Assembly (NCBI RefSeq): GCF_010015445.1 | Contig: NC_053119.1 | Span: 7,412,550-7,476,549, forward strand | Source of the DNA: Perca fluviatilis | Taxonomy: Eukaryota > Chordata > Actinopteri > Perciformes > Percidae | Length of the DNA: 64,000 nt | Reading direction: 5' to 3' | Shown here: positions 28,531 through 41,603 of the stretch, in pieces | Layout: the number at the start of each line of letters is the position of its first letter | Position numbering within the stretch: position 1 is the first letter of the stretch | Notes under the pieces: generated by a model | Seen by the model: only the letters and a program-made list of their open reading frames with translations | Told to the model about the DNA's origin: nothing | The model's database searches: none | Program-made: the position numbers and the translations under genes

Positions 28531-30409
28531 TTCTGTACTTAAGCCGGCTAAATCTTTGTATCTGTGTCTTCAAACAAAAAAATGTTAAGCTAGCAAGTTG
28601 TACAAAGCCAAACTGAGCGCTAAATCTTAGCACCAGAGCACCTGCTGTACACACATCCGTTTCCCAAAAGCTCACACCCTCATTGTCGGGGGATCCATCA
28701 ATACCACTTTTCCACTGCCATGAGAGCACGCTGTGTTTTGCCTGTCTGTCAATATGGCACATTGGTGTGATCCACCGCATTGATTACAGGGATAGTTCCC
28801 CATTGTATTTGATCTAAGGTCAGGATGAGGTTAGGGTTAGGTTTTTGACCATATAAGTCAGTTTGGGGAAATGGAAAACAAGTGCGTAATGCATCACAAT
28901 GGAGTAGCAGAATGTTGTTTTTGCAGCGTTTGTATGATCTTAAACTCAAGAATGTAAAAGCCTTGAAGCAAAGAGATGATTATTCACCTGTATTGTGAAG
29001 CAACTGAACTTAACTGAACTTGTGACTGGTGTCTTTGTTGTTGCTGTTTTTTTTCAGTGCATCACTACGACGGTAAGCAGCTCCAGTGTTTTAGTCTGAT
29101 GCACAGAGTAGAGCTGCAGGCACTGATTGTGGTTTTAGTGAACCTCAAGCCTCCGGAATTGTTGTGCAAACGTACACACCTTCATTATGTTTGGGTGTTT
29201 TACTTGTCTTGTGTAGCTCTGAACTTTATTTATAGCAGCCAAAAGAGGGCACTGTAATTAAAAGTCACTATTCTGATTCAGCGTCAGAGGCAGAAAGTAA
29301 ATATGGTGCACTGAGGATGAAGATAGACGATCTGTATGTATGTAGTATATCCATGTTGTTTACACACTAAAAAAATCGCGGTCTCTGTCTCAACAAAAAC
29401 AACCTGCGCCAACTTGTACCACCAAACATAACAAACAGCGTTCCAGCCAATAACCGACAAGAAGGATTTGGGGGTTGGGGGGGTTAGTGCGCGGAAGGGA
29501 GGGGGAGGGGACAAGATCAGGAGGAGGGAGGGGCGAGCTAGCCTCGTTTTGTTTGACAATACTTCGAACGTCAACAAGAAGTGACATCACCCAACATCGC
29601 TTAGAGCACCTTTTTAAATGGAAAGTCATTTAATTTTTTTTATTTATTTTTATTACTTTATATATTATTATTATTATTATTATTATTTTTTTTTTTTTAC
29701 AATCCATTAATAAAGTGGTTGTAAGAGTCATTTATCAAGTCACACATTCCGTGGATACAGCTTTTTAAATATCTTTCGGTTTGTTTAATTGTGGCTCAGC
29801 AATTAATAATGAATTAGAAAGAAATAATCAACCCATGAATAAATATAAGGATAACTGTTAGTTGCAGCTTTCTCGTTGAGCTGAAGTAGTTGCACGCAAT
29901 CTCCAGCCAGGAATTCCCGACTTTATCGTCTAGACTGCCGCCTCTCCCACAAGATGAAACGAAACCCGATCGCTGCGTTGGACGAGTTTGGGGGTGATAA
30001 AAAGATGATGGCGTTCAGGCTCAGTGACACCTTGAACCGTCAACACGTTGCATAACTGTGAGGGGGGGTCTTAGCCGAGTGTGAACGCAGCCTGCCAGAG
30101 GAGGCAGTAAATCGTCTGTTTTGCTCGTTCTCGCTCTTTCTCGCTCTTTCCCTTTCATCCTTTCTTTCTCTCGCCCTCTCCGACTCTACACCGGGCCTGT
30201 TTCTCCGGTTTCCCCTTAATTTTCTCTCTCAGCCTCTCTTCTTCCCTTTTATCTCGGTCTAATTGGTCCTGTTCCTCCTCCACCTCCTCCCCCGTTCGTG
30301 CTGTGGCTCTGTTATCTGTTTCTCTTCGTCAAATCAAATCCTTTTGGCTCATATTGATCCCTCCAGCGAAGTGAAATCCCACGTGATTGCAGGTCATTGA
30401 GTGTCAGAT

Positions 30410-30462
<53 letters not shown>

Positions 30463-31125
30463 GTCTCTCTCTCTCTGTCTCGCTCACTGCTGGGATAGTT
30501 ACAGTTGCCACCAATCATCACTCTGCATACTGATTAAGATTTATGTGCTGTGTGCGTTTTAAATGTGAAGGGTGCCCCCTCAAAGTGCTTTCCACCTACG
30601 CTTTACCTACATTTGATCATAAATAAATGTGGTAAATACACTTTTTCTACTTTTACATATTTAAAAAAACCTGTAAAAATATCTGTAATATCAAATCTGG
30701 CAGTTAAGAATGGGGAATAACTCGATGTTATCACTACTACTACAGTGACTTTTACGGTCTGTGGAATTGCATTGTGGTGATAGACAGACATATATGGCCT
30801 TTTTAACCTGCCATTGGTTTCTGGGGCAGTAATGAGCTGCTGTGACCCTTTTGACCCAGGAGCATATAATAGTAATGTTAGTCTGTTGCGGAGGTGTCTC
30901 AGCCTCGTTGCTCCTTCTAGGCCAGAGGGTTTCAAACTGTAAGGAGGAAGAGACCTAGGACAGAGATACCGTGTGGTGAGAGAAACGGGTGCATGCCAGT
31001 GTCATGAAAACAACCACAACTTTCGTTATTGTAGTTTGGACCCCCCCCCTGATTCGGACCCATTTACCAACCCAGTCGGCCGTCTTTCTCTCTTTCTCCG
31101 TGAAATAATGCTGCATTCAAGTGCG
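28531..31125. other. Intron, includes microexon-like site and CT tract
   Basis: 29058-29072 is bracketed by good splice-like signals. 29480-29620 is G-rich, then AT-rich with (TTA)n at 29668-29690. 30411-30460 is (CT)n. The rest is unique. Confidence 0.4.
30411..30460. repeat. (CT)n microsatellite
   Basis: About 25 units followed by shorter CT pieces. Confidence 0.95.
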
Positions 31126-31560
31126 GTCAGGAATGCCGGTACAGTAAAGTCCAAAGTGCTTCACATCAGGAACTAAGAATAGACAACATATCTTGCAATA
31201 AGAAAAAATGAAACGTAGAAAACAGTAAAATCATAAAAGGTTACATAGAGACAGGAAGAGGAAATTGTCACACCACTACTGCGTATTAAAAGCCATTCTA
31301 AACAAGTAGGTTTTGAGTTTAGACCTGAAAAGAGCAACATCTGTAGTAGTGCGAATATCAGGAGGTAACTTGTTCCAGAGTCTCAGGGTAGCAACCGCAA
31401 AAGCCTGATCACCCCATCGTTTGTACCTTGACCTTGGGACTTCTAAAACCAGCTGGTTAGAAGACCGAAAGACCGGCTGTGCTCACGCAGGGTTAAAATC
31501 TCAGATAGGTACTCCGGGTCCAGGCCATTAAGGGCCTTAAAAACAAACTAAAATCTTGAA
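31126..31560. mobile_element. Retroposon-like dispersed repeat, unclassified
   Basis: Contains AAAGTGCTTCACATC, AGTAGGTTTTGAGTTTAGAC, GTAACTTGTTCCAGAGTCTC and GATCACCCCAT, the order found in a common fish repeat (probably a LINE 3' region). Borders are approximate. Confidence 0.5.
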
Positions 31561-32009
31561 ATATGACTGAAATAATTAGTTTATTCAGGAATGTGGTTTG
31601 TTTCTGTGGTCATTAAATGACTAGAAGCATTACTAAATGCATTTGAATATGATGAATATAAACTTTGATTACAGTATATATTTAGTTGTTTTCATTAATT
31701 TGGCAGCTGTTCTTGGCTAATTGAATGATAAGGGTTACAGCATCCTACTGGTGGAACTGCGCAGTCACAATCTGGCCCTCAGGTAGTGAGGATAACATTT
31801 TTGTGGCCCCCTTTATCACAAATGTTGCCCATCCCTGTCGTAGCTGGTGACCTTTAGGTTCAGTTTTCAGGTGCCACCTTGTTAATCCTACGTCTCGCAG
31901 GTTTGTTTTATGTTCCGCGGTTTATTGGGTTTTAATGTCTGCGGCCACTTTAGAGCTCATTGGCTGATAATTTGGGAGAATGCGCGTTGAAGTGCAGATG
32001 GGTTAATTG

Positions 32010-32096
<87 letters not shown>
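32010..32096. repeat. (GT)n microsatellite, sense strand
   Basis: About 43 units. Confidence 0.98.
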
Positions 32097-32097
<1 letters not shown>

Positions 32098-33145
32098 CAG
32101 ATGGGCCTCAGGATCGCTGCCATCATCCCCAGGGTCAGTGCCTCCCATAGGACTATCTACTCCCCACTCTCACACACACACTCTCAGAGAGTCCTCCAAT
32201 GTTTTGGAGGCTTCCATATCTCCAGAGACCAGAAATGGATCCAAAAAGGTTGCACCCCCCTCCCACTCCCACACACACATTCTCAGCCAATCCCGGCTCC
32301 GAATGCGCTCCTCGCTCGATGCGGTTTGTCAGCTCGCCGCCGCTCTGACCTAGAAATCCAAATTAGGATTGGAGTCAATGAGGAGGCACCTCAGGATGGA
32401 ACTTAAATCAGGTCGGTTCTCATGCAGAGAAGCTGATAGAAATGTGGATGTTATTTCCCACATTTGTACTTTGAAATTTCTTGCGGCCACGATGGCACAG
32501 ATTTGTGTTGGCGAGTATGTGAAAGGAGGCTCAAAGCAACGTGGAAGTCTGTAAATTCAGTACAGAAATAAGGGTACACTGAATTTAATTCTTTATGTTA
32601 GACTACGCAGATAATTTTTTTTTTTGCCAATTTTTCAACTTCAAGGAACCCACATTCCTTTTTTTTATTAACTCCGAAACATTTTGAACAGAGGAGTGTT
32701 GAGTTTTAGTTTTTGGAAACCCCCAAAAAGTGCTTGTTCTAGAGGCAGTACTGCTACTTTTTAATCAAGCATTGGTCTAATCTTTTTATCAATACTAGTG
32801 CTCAGCATCACACTGTGACAATATGAGCTTATGATTTTTGTTTCTTGATGTCACGAACTCCGATACAAACCAAACTGTTCGTACACATTCAGACTTTCAA
32901 ATCTAATTGAATACTTTCCAAATCCGATTCAACCTCTCGCCTACATTCACTCCACTCCTCTTATTCTTGGTATCAAACAAATCCATAACATGAATCCAGT
33001 CTCACGAAGGCCACTTTCTACCTTAAATTGTATACATGAACAAAGAGAAATATACTATAACACAAACTTGTTTGTTAACTTGAAATGCAAGGTTATCGGT
33101 CAGGCTTTAAGCACATAATTTGCACTATTGCAAAATCGTACATGA

Positions 33146-33220
<75 letters not shown>
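33146..33220. repeat. (CT)n-(CA)n compound microsatellite
   Basis: Short CT run, then about 32 CA units on the sense strand. Confidence 0.97.
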
Positions 33221-33225
<5 letters not shown>

Positions 33226-34189
33226 GTTATCAATTTGTTTGAGTCAAGTGTATTTGTACACTCTGTAGTCATAGTAACTAAGTCAAAGAGTGTCACCAAG
33301 CCATGTTGAAAAGAACACCAAGTAAAAATCTCTCATGAAGGAAATGGCACAGAACAAACTGAATAATAGCACTTGAGCGGACATTCAAATGTCAAGTGTC
33401 CCTGAGCGCCGCTGTCACACACCACATCAGTCACAACACATGTCAGAAAGGGACCAACGTGAGCGCTGCTCCAGCTTGAAGGTGGAGGCTGCACTGAACA
33501 GGATGCAGTTGACAACCACGCTGACCCGACCCTGTGGGACTGAAACGAGAGCCCGCGGAGGGGAAGGTCGATATATTGATTTATGGCGTTACCGGCAGCA
33601 CGGCGACTGACAGGAAGTGTTGATTAAAAGCCCGGCGGCAGGAAAACCGGCACCACTTATGACTATTTGCACGATAAAACACTTCAGTAGCGGTTATTGT
33701 GCTCCTAAAGGCTCTTTGTTTATTCTATACGTTTCCATCATCTTCAGTGCAGATGCTCTCTGCATGATTGCACACAGAATGTGTAGTGTGAAAGGACATT
33801 TACAGGTTGTTGAACAAAATTCAAACTGGGTCAAAATGTATGTTCTTAAATGTATTAAAATGTTTCCAGTACAGTTGCTAGAGAACAGCTTTCTCCACAA
33901 TCTCTCCGCAATTAAATTCTCTTTTTGTTGAGGGCCATCCAATATACAACCTTTTGTGCTCAAGACTGTCTCTTTTAATATTATCACAATAACACAAGTT
34001 GGACTTGCATCCCAGCGTTATAACATTAGTCAGTATCTAGCTGACAGAAAAGGGTTTTCACCGGCATTTTCATAGAGTTTTTAATGTCTTTCAGGCAACC
34101 GTATTGACTTTTTTTGCTATTGTTTTAAAGCACCACTAAAGAACTTTTCTGCTTCGGAAAATGCAGTAACAAAAGCGTGTCAATAAACT

Positions 34190-34266
34190 CTCCATGTCTG
34201 GCCCTTGGTGTGATTCTCTCTTTCCAGTGTGGCCCTTTAGTGAAAATGAGTTTGACACCCCTGCTT
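34190..34266. mobile_element. DNA element end fragment
   Basis: GTGTGGCCCTTTAGTGAAAA then GAGTTTGACACCCCTG is the usual right end of a dispersed fish DNA transposon; the left end is absent. Confidence 0.45.
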
Positions 34267-37264
34267 TAAGGTTTAACTTGGGCTGTAACTACTTTTTATT
34301 TGCATTATTATTAATCTCATCTATTAACCAGATTTAAATTTAGTCCAAAACCCAACAATATTTAATTCACAATGATATCAAATATAGATGAAACTGCAAA
34401 TCTTCCCATTTAAGAAACTGGAACCAGAAAGTTTTGTGGTATTTTTGCTTGAAAAATGATTTGAAACGATAAATCAATTATTAAAATTGCTGTTAACTTT
34501 CTGGTGATGTGCTATTCTTAAATCAATGAATCATTCCCGCACTAGTTTTAACATGATTTAAACTGAAGTGTGCTTAATTTGAAAGTGCAGTGAACTTGCT
34601 GCTTTAAATTAGGGGGGTTGCCTTTGACGTGGCACCTCCTAGATATACCATGACCTGTAAGACATCCCTCATCCTACATCCACATCACCATTTGAATTCT
34701 TCTGTACATTTTCTATACTCAGCGTTAATGAATACTGTGATGAAGACGTTGCTGCTGGCAGTGAGAAGCAGGGAGCTGATGAAGAGTGTCCGTTTGGAAC
34801 AAGACGCCTATTAGACTGAGTGCATGTCCGATAACGACAGTCTTTATGCTTCCTGCGAGACATCGTGAGAGACGCTCTTAAATGCAACGTTTCCTTTTCT
34901 CATCTAATTTCTTAATTAGGTGTAGGGTCGGTGACTTGCTCCAGAGCCCCTCGACAGGAGCGACAGACAGACGGGAGTCTCTCTCTCATTCACTCTGCCT
35001 CTCCTGCATTTTACTGTCCGACGTCTCCAGGTCGGTTGGTTGGTCGATGGGCTCTTGTCCAACCAAGTTGTAATTGGTCGGACAATCACTGGTGTTACTA
35101 CTTCTACTTAACCAAAGTTGAATATTCTTCAACTCTCTGCAAACGGAACCAAAAAAAAAAAAGTGGAGCACTCAGCCCAGAATAGACTCTTCTCTTCACT
35201 CTGCTGGTGTTTGTAGCATTGCGTGAATATGCTGCGCTTCCATTGCAAAGCATGAAAAACGTATAGTGGTCTCAGGATAAAAAACACTTTGATGGACCAC
35301 AATGCTACCAGTTACAGTGCACTGTGGACGATTTATTTAATATAGAGATAACGTGCAGATTTTCCCCCCCATAGACCAATCCATTGGTTGAAGAGTAGGT
35401 AGGCTTTTAGTCGACCAAGCTTCTTTGGTTAAATCCTCGATTCAAGGTTTTTCCCAAACACTTCCAGCTCTTTCTTTCTTAAACCTTCTGCTGCTGCACT
35501 CTGAACCGAGCAGCACCTCGAACATTTGACACTTGAATGAAGCACCCTCAAGCGCTTCCTGCTCTTGTGATCTGATGTTTGCTTGTGTATTCCCCCCGAC
35601 ATGAACGGCTTCTCTGTTTTGAACCGATGATTTCTAATATCCGAGCTGGAGATTGGCAGACGGCCACCGACTGGTTATTCACACAGTCCTGAATGGAGTT
35701 AAAATGAGACACTTGAAGACATGCTGCTCTTTTCTCCACCATGTAAAGTTTGGAGGGCCCTCTGCTTCTTTCTGCTGAGGGCGTTTTTGTGCCCCAGTTC
35801 CTAGGCTTCACTGCTTGCTCTCTCGCTGTCTCTCATTCTCACTCTCTCTCTCTCGCTCTCTAACTCTTTTCTATTTTTTTGTTGTTGCTCCTGTCCTTTC
35901 CTCGCAGCGTTTGTCATTTCCCCACCTCTCATCTGTCTTCTACTCTCCTCCAACTCCTCTTGCAGCGATCCATCTCTGATTCTCAGCTAAGACAAATTCT
36001 CTTCCTGGCTGTGTTCCCTGAACCCTCTCACCCACTGAGTGCAGCATGCCTGTAAAGGTTGATGCTAATAATACTGAGGTCTCACTCAGAGCCCTCCACC
36101 ACTGCTTCACTTGTAAATACTATAGTATTACTGTTACTCCTCTTGTAAATACATTACCCCCCTCCAAATCAGTAGGTAAACATCTTATTTAAACCTTAAC
36201 TGTTTGCTGGAGGTCTCAGTTTGTTGAAATGTAAACCGGTTGAGTTTTAAATCTGGCCTCTTTGCCTAACTGTGCCTTCAGAGAGATCTGTGCCAATGAA
36301 ATGTATAGTATCTTAGAGTTGGCTTTGATTGAGTTGTTACTGTTCTGTCATCAGATGTGACGATCCAAAACAAATGTGAATGAATGTGATAAAATCGCTG
36401 CTTTTCTTGAGTGTCCAGATCGGGGAAGAGGACAGTAGCATATTCTCCCAGGATGCCGTGCGTCAACCCACATAAGAAATTATAATCGCAGATGTAATTT
36501 CAGCAGTAGTATACTTCATGTTAAACATAAATATATACTGATTTGATTACAGCAAAGACAACATCGGCAGTATTGACGGCAAAATCGGCTACAGAATATT
36601 TCGCTCTGTGTTGACAGGTGCAATATTTGAAAATCGTTTTTTTATTACATTTATATCTGCATTTATGTCAAAACCCAGAGACTTTCAAACATCAAAATGT
36701 CATTTATTAAATGTGTTTGTGTCAAAATGACATATAAACATCTTTTCCTATTCTATTTTCCAACATGCTTGCGTGTCGTGTGAAAAATAGGCGTTGGTCC
36801 TATTTCTAGCATGCACGTGTTTTTGAGACGTGTGTGCGTGTCACGCAGGCAGTGTGCAAGCTCTAACCTGTTACCATGGGAGCCGAAATAAAAACGGACA
36901 TGCCACGCAGCTGACACGCTCACACCACACAGCCATTGTGTAGCCGCCCTTAAGCGTCTGTGTATGATAAGCATCAGGCTCTCAGCTATCTCCAATTTAA
37001 ACCCATCCGCACCATATTAGACGCTTAAAGCAACTGACGTAGTTTAAAGCGTGAGAAAGTTCACGTAGATGCAGATGGGTCAAACAGACTTTCACCCATG
37101 AGGCCGCTTTTTGTGTCCCGCATAAAACCAAAAGTCAACGCATTTTAACCCAAACCGTGATCTTTTCCTTAACCTAACCAAGTTAACCTATATCGGAAAG
37201 TTCTTTTGAAAAGACACTGTATGCATGTAACAAGCAGAAATTGGTTCCTGTGAACACAGAGGTT
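34267..37264. other. Intron, no feature seen
   Basis: Unique sequence, with short CT runs near 35820-35870. Confidence 0.4.
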
Positions 37265-37760
37265 TATTTTGAAAAGATACTGTCATGCCGGCCCTAGTCC
37301 ATATCCACGACGTTCCACTTCCGGGATTGCTCCGTTGCCGCCAGAAATTTCGTCGGATCTCGCTATTTTCGCCCGGTTGTCCCCTTCCGCTTCCTTTTGT
37401 GTTACCGTTCTAAACTCCGGTGGATTTGTGAGGACTATGGTTAACTGCTCCTCAGATCTCTGCAGGGTAAATCCAGACAGCTAGCTAGACTATCTGTCCA
37501 ATCGGAGTTTTCTGTTGCACGACTAAAACGACTTTTAAACATACACGTGACACAAAAACAAGTTCCTTCCCGAGGCTATTTTGCAGCGGCACCGTGGCTC
37601 CGTCCGGCGCTTAGCACCGGCCAAGACGATTGTGATTGGTCTGAAGAAATGCCAATAAACCAGAGCGCGTTTTTCTCCCATCCCTGGAATGCTGTGTGGA
37701 CTAGCTAGGCCCTCCTCCGCAGCGCTGTGGAGGAAGGTCTGGCAAAGCGAGACTATGCAG
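37265..37760. mobile_element. Dispersed DNA element, unclassified
   Basis: Contains CCATATCCACGACGTTCCAC at one side, and CTCCTCCGCAGCGCTGTGGA and TCTGGCAAAGCGAGACTA at the other. I recognise this as a high-copy fish DNA element. GC-rich compared with its surroundings. The exact ends and duplication were not resolved. Confidence 0.6.
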
Positions 37761-38439
37761 TCCCTGACACAGAGGGGAACCTAGAGCGTTATAGTTTGAG
37801 GCGTAGGGAACCTGACCAAGTGTCAGTATTTGATGAGTTGGGATTGAGAATGTCGTTTTTCTTCAAAAGTAGTTTCAAAGGCTTTACTGCCCTGAAAGTG
37901 TCAAATTCTGACTCAGTAAAAGTAAGCAGACTCCATAAAGAAAAAATTATTTGATTGAGATTGATTGGTATCATAAGTTAGTACTATCTATATTGTGTTT
38001 GATCCTACGCACGTCAATAAGACGTTCCAAAGTGATTGTGATTAAAAATAAGAAAATTAAGATACTGAATTATTATATAAAATGTTTTCTTTTGGAAGCT
38101 TCAGTCTAAAAAAACATCGGTGTCTCCCTCCAGAAGCTGCGCTGGTCAAACTCTCCTGTATGATGTACTGTAGCTTTCCTCTAATGACAACCAATGGATC
38201 TCTGGGATCAATAGAGCCTCAGGGGAGCTTAGCGTTCCACAGCTGATGAGATCTCAAAGGATTTGGCTCTGACCCGGACGCTGTAATGGATGACCCATGA
38301 CCCCCTCACAACCAGCAAATATTGACAAATCTTTTCATAGCTCCAAACTCGCCAAGCAGAATGAAGGGGAAGGTTTACTTGTGCAACAATAGTTTGTTTA
38401 GTCACTGGCAAAAGAGGTTAAACTCTTTGCACACTTTTT

Positions 38440-38637
38440 AAAGATGATTTTTTTTTTGGGGGGGGGGGGCATTTTAGGCCTTTATTTGATAGGACAGCTT
38501 AGACATGAAAGGGAAGAGAGAGGGGGGGGAATGACGTGCAGTAAAGGGCAGCAGGTCGGAATTGAACCTGCTGCGGCGAGGACTGAGCCTCTGTACATGG
38601 GTCTAATGCTCTACCAGATGAACTACCCAGGTGCACC
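38440..38637 (-). mobile_element. tRNA-derived SINE, minus orientation
   Basis: Minus strand: TAGTTCATCTGGTAGAGC fits an A box and GGTTCAATTCC fits a B box. The T/G-rich edge at 38448-38469 corresponds to the tail. Confidence 0.8.
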
Positions 38638-40017
38638 TAAACTTAAGAACTTGTTTACAAAATGTAACAATTAGATTTACATATCCATTTTACACCACTC
38701 ATATGTTGTAATACTGACTTGTGTTAGAAAAAGAAAGTCTGAGGACGGGAGAAGCAGAATATTTCACTCAAAATTGCACAAAAACTTCTTCCAGATGAGT
38801 TTAGTTGGCACAATGAAACACTTAATTAATCATATAAACAATCAAAATAAAGAAGCAGGAGCGAACCAGGATGTCGAGTTGTGGGATACGGCAGGATTTG
38901 AAATGTCTTTTTACTACTTTCTTCTCGATAAAAACTAACACAGGAATACACGTTAACAAATAAAAAAAAAACTTCAATCTGATAAGTAATGATGGTAATG
39001 TGAAAGTGAAGAGCTGCAGCAGCAGCAGCTGCCTGACAGAGCTGTAATGGTCTGGTTCTGTGTAAATATTTACAGCAAGATCCTGGGAGTATAAGGGCAG
39101 TTTAAAAGGATGGCACAGCATCGCTGGCGATTGATTTACTTACCGATGGATTCCCTTCAGACGGTGCATTCACTGCTGCTGGGTATTTCAGCTGTATCCG
39201 TTCAGCTTAGAGCTCAGTAATTGGAAACTTTCCTGACAATTTCTAAGTCATTTTCCCAACAGACAAACATTATGGTTCCCGCTTCTTAATTGGGAGGATT
39301 TGCTGTTTTTGTTTTTCCGAAAAAGAACAAAGGAGACCACTGTATTAATCCTAAAAATAGAAATTCAATAAAAACACACACACACGCACACACGCACAGG
39401 TCCGAAATACACACACTTGCACACAGGACCTATACACATGCATTAAATGGAGAGATGTCAGAGTGAGGGGGTTGCCCATGGACAGACGTCTGGTGCCTTG
39501 TTCAAGGGCACCTCGGCAATCATTTTGGGGGTTTTGAGCTGTTGATTGGACAAAACAAGTTATTTAAAGACATCTGCTTAAGTGTAACAGGCATTTTTCG
39601 CTGTGGTTCACATTTTATGGCCCAAATTATTAGTTTATCTATCCAAAAGGGTTAGTTGCAGCCCTAGTTGACTTCTTGATGTTGACTGAGCGGTAAATGT
39701 AGGCAGCAGATTGATTGCAGGTAACAAAAAGTGACTAATGGTTGACCGTGAGGAGAGTTAAGGAGCCAAGGCCGAAGTAAACGCACACTGCAGAGAAACG
39801 TGTGTGTTTTTGTGTTTTAGATGTTTGGAGATACATTTCAGTTCTCAATTTGAATACCCTTTTCCTTATCTTTCTACACAATTTCTTTTTTCATGAACAT
39901 CTTCTGAATGATTTTATCTTTTTATTGTTTCTGTTACTCTCTCTTACACACAGACACACAGACACACACACACACACAGCTCTCGAAGCTGATGGCTCAC
40001 TGTGAGCAGGCCAATAT

Positions 40018-40060
<43 letters not shown>

Positions 40061-41090
40061 CTCTCCAAACTCCATCTCCTTCTTTGGCCAAGCATCTCAC
40101 AAACACCTTCCCGTCACCGGTTCTCCTCTTTGTCCCTGCTGTCTGTTTCTTCAGTCTCTCACACTCTGGGCTCTTTGTCTTCTTCTCGCCTCCACGTTTC
40201 ATTGAAATGTCCCTCGCGCCCAGTTATTAAATTTTCCTCCCTCACTAACCTGCTGCTGCCAATAGGTATGAATCATGACTCTTTAAAATACAATCTTCTT
40301 CACTTGTGGAAGAGAAAGCTGCTCACATGTTTGGCCTTCACACTTGACTCGACTGAAAGATTTTATAGAATTTGAAAACCTGCAGCTCTGGTGGTTATTT
40401 ATTTAGCCTACCTTTTTTATAATAGTTAATCTCCATTTTAATGGTTTACAGCTTGCTGATTTATTACTGTGTATTTCTGTATCGCCATCTAATACTCTAA
40501 ATTCTGCATCTCTGTTTGTGTGAATTAGTTTCTGGATGTTTCAGTTATTCTCTCACCGCGCCTTATGTTCAGAGGGTTTTGGCCTGTGTGCAGCTGCTGT
40601 TCTGCAGCCAAGTGCGTTTTGGTCGGGTATTACTTGACCGTTGGATTACTGCATGTGGTCATTTGGTTGCGGTCAGAATGATTTAAGAGCAGGTTTGACA
40701 AGGCTAATGTTACTGAACTGTACTCGGGGCCAACCGATGCCAGCAGCTTCTGCTTGGAGCAGCAGTTTGGATAACACTGGATTTTACAGTGACTTTATCC
40801 CATTTTACTAATCCACAGGATCTGATGGAACCATCTCTGGAGTGGGAGTTTGGCAGAGAGCAAATATGTTACTGACAAACCAGTGTCCAACATAAACTTT
40901 TTGGAGTGCCTTCCAACAGCAGACCAAAATAATGATCGTATTTTAACATCTTTCACCATAAACTCTGATCTGTACCAGCAACTAGAGAGTAGACATATAA
41001 CCGTACTGCTGTAACTGTTTAATGTACTGCATGCAAGTGTAAGCTTTAGTTACTTTACTGCATTTGTTTTAGTATGGACCCCAGAAAATG
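38638..41090. other. Intron with a partial retroposon and a GT tract
   Basis: 39345-39530 is a partial copy of the 28208 retroposon (AGAGATGTCAGAGTGAGGGG, CAAGGGCACCTCGGCA). (GT)n lies at 40022-40060. The rest is unique. Confidence 0.4.
40022..40060. repeat. (GT)n microsatellite, short
   Basis: About 19 units; CA-rich words lie just upstream at 39945-39980. Confidence 0.95.
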
Positions 41091-41597
41091 GCGGCCGTGG
41101 CTCAGGTGGGAGAGCGGTCGCCTACCAATCGGAAGGTTGGCGGTTCGACACCTGGCCCTGCAGTCCTATGTCAAAGTGTCCTTGGGCAAGACCCTGAACC
41201 CCGAGTTGCCCCCGATGCTGAAGTGTAAACGTGTGTGAATGTTTATCTGAGGAGCAGGCGGCACCTTGTACAGCAGCCTCGGCCGCAGTGTATGAATGTG
41301 TGTGAATGGTGCCTGGTGCCTGTACTTTGTAAACATACTTGCAAACTTGTCGCTTTTCGGCGAAAATCGCAGTTTTGAATGGGAAAATGTCATCCACATG
41401 AATCGTGTAGATCCGAAGAGTTTTTATTTGGGGGGGGGGGGTTTGAGACCCGGTGCTAATTCGGCACTGGTGCCTTAACGACGGTGGGAATGATGTGTCA
41501 CCTTTTTCAACCCTTCTGAGTTTGCAGGTATGATGTAAAAGCGCTTTGAGTAAGTCGTTAAGACTAGAAAAGCACTATATAAATACAGTCCATTTAC
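41091..41597 (+). mobile_element. tRNA-derived SINE with L2-like tail
   Basis: The head has TGGCTCAGGTGG (A box) and GGTTCGACACC (B box). AGTGTCCTTGGGCAAGACCC is the central domain and GCGCTTTGAG...AGCACTATATAAAT the LINE-like tail. AAAATG flanks both sides (41085-41090, 41598-41603), a possible short duplication. About 41330-41500 looks foreign to the SINE: it includes a G run and GGTGCTAATTCGGCACTGGT. Confidence 0.85.
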
Positions 41598-41603
41598 AAA
41601 ATG

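Larger units (their letters stand above)
31561..34189. other. Intron with two microsatellites
   Basis: 31770-31835 resembles the end of a DNA element (GTTGCCCATCCCTG). The rest is unique, apart from the GT and AC tracts listed separately. Confidence 0.35.

Noticed and set aside
37269..37484. Pro-rich 71-codon frame
   Set aside because: It lies in a high-copy fish DNA element where this frame recurs by chance.
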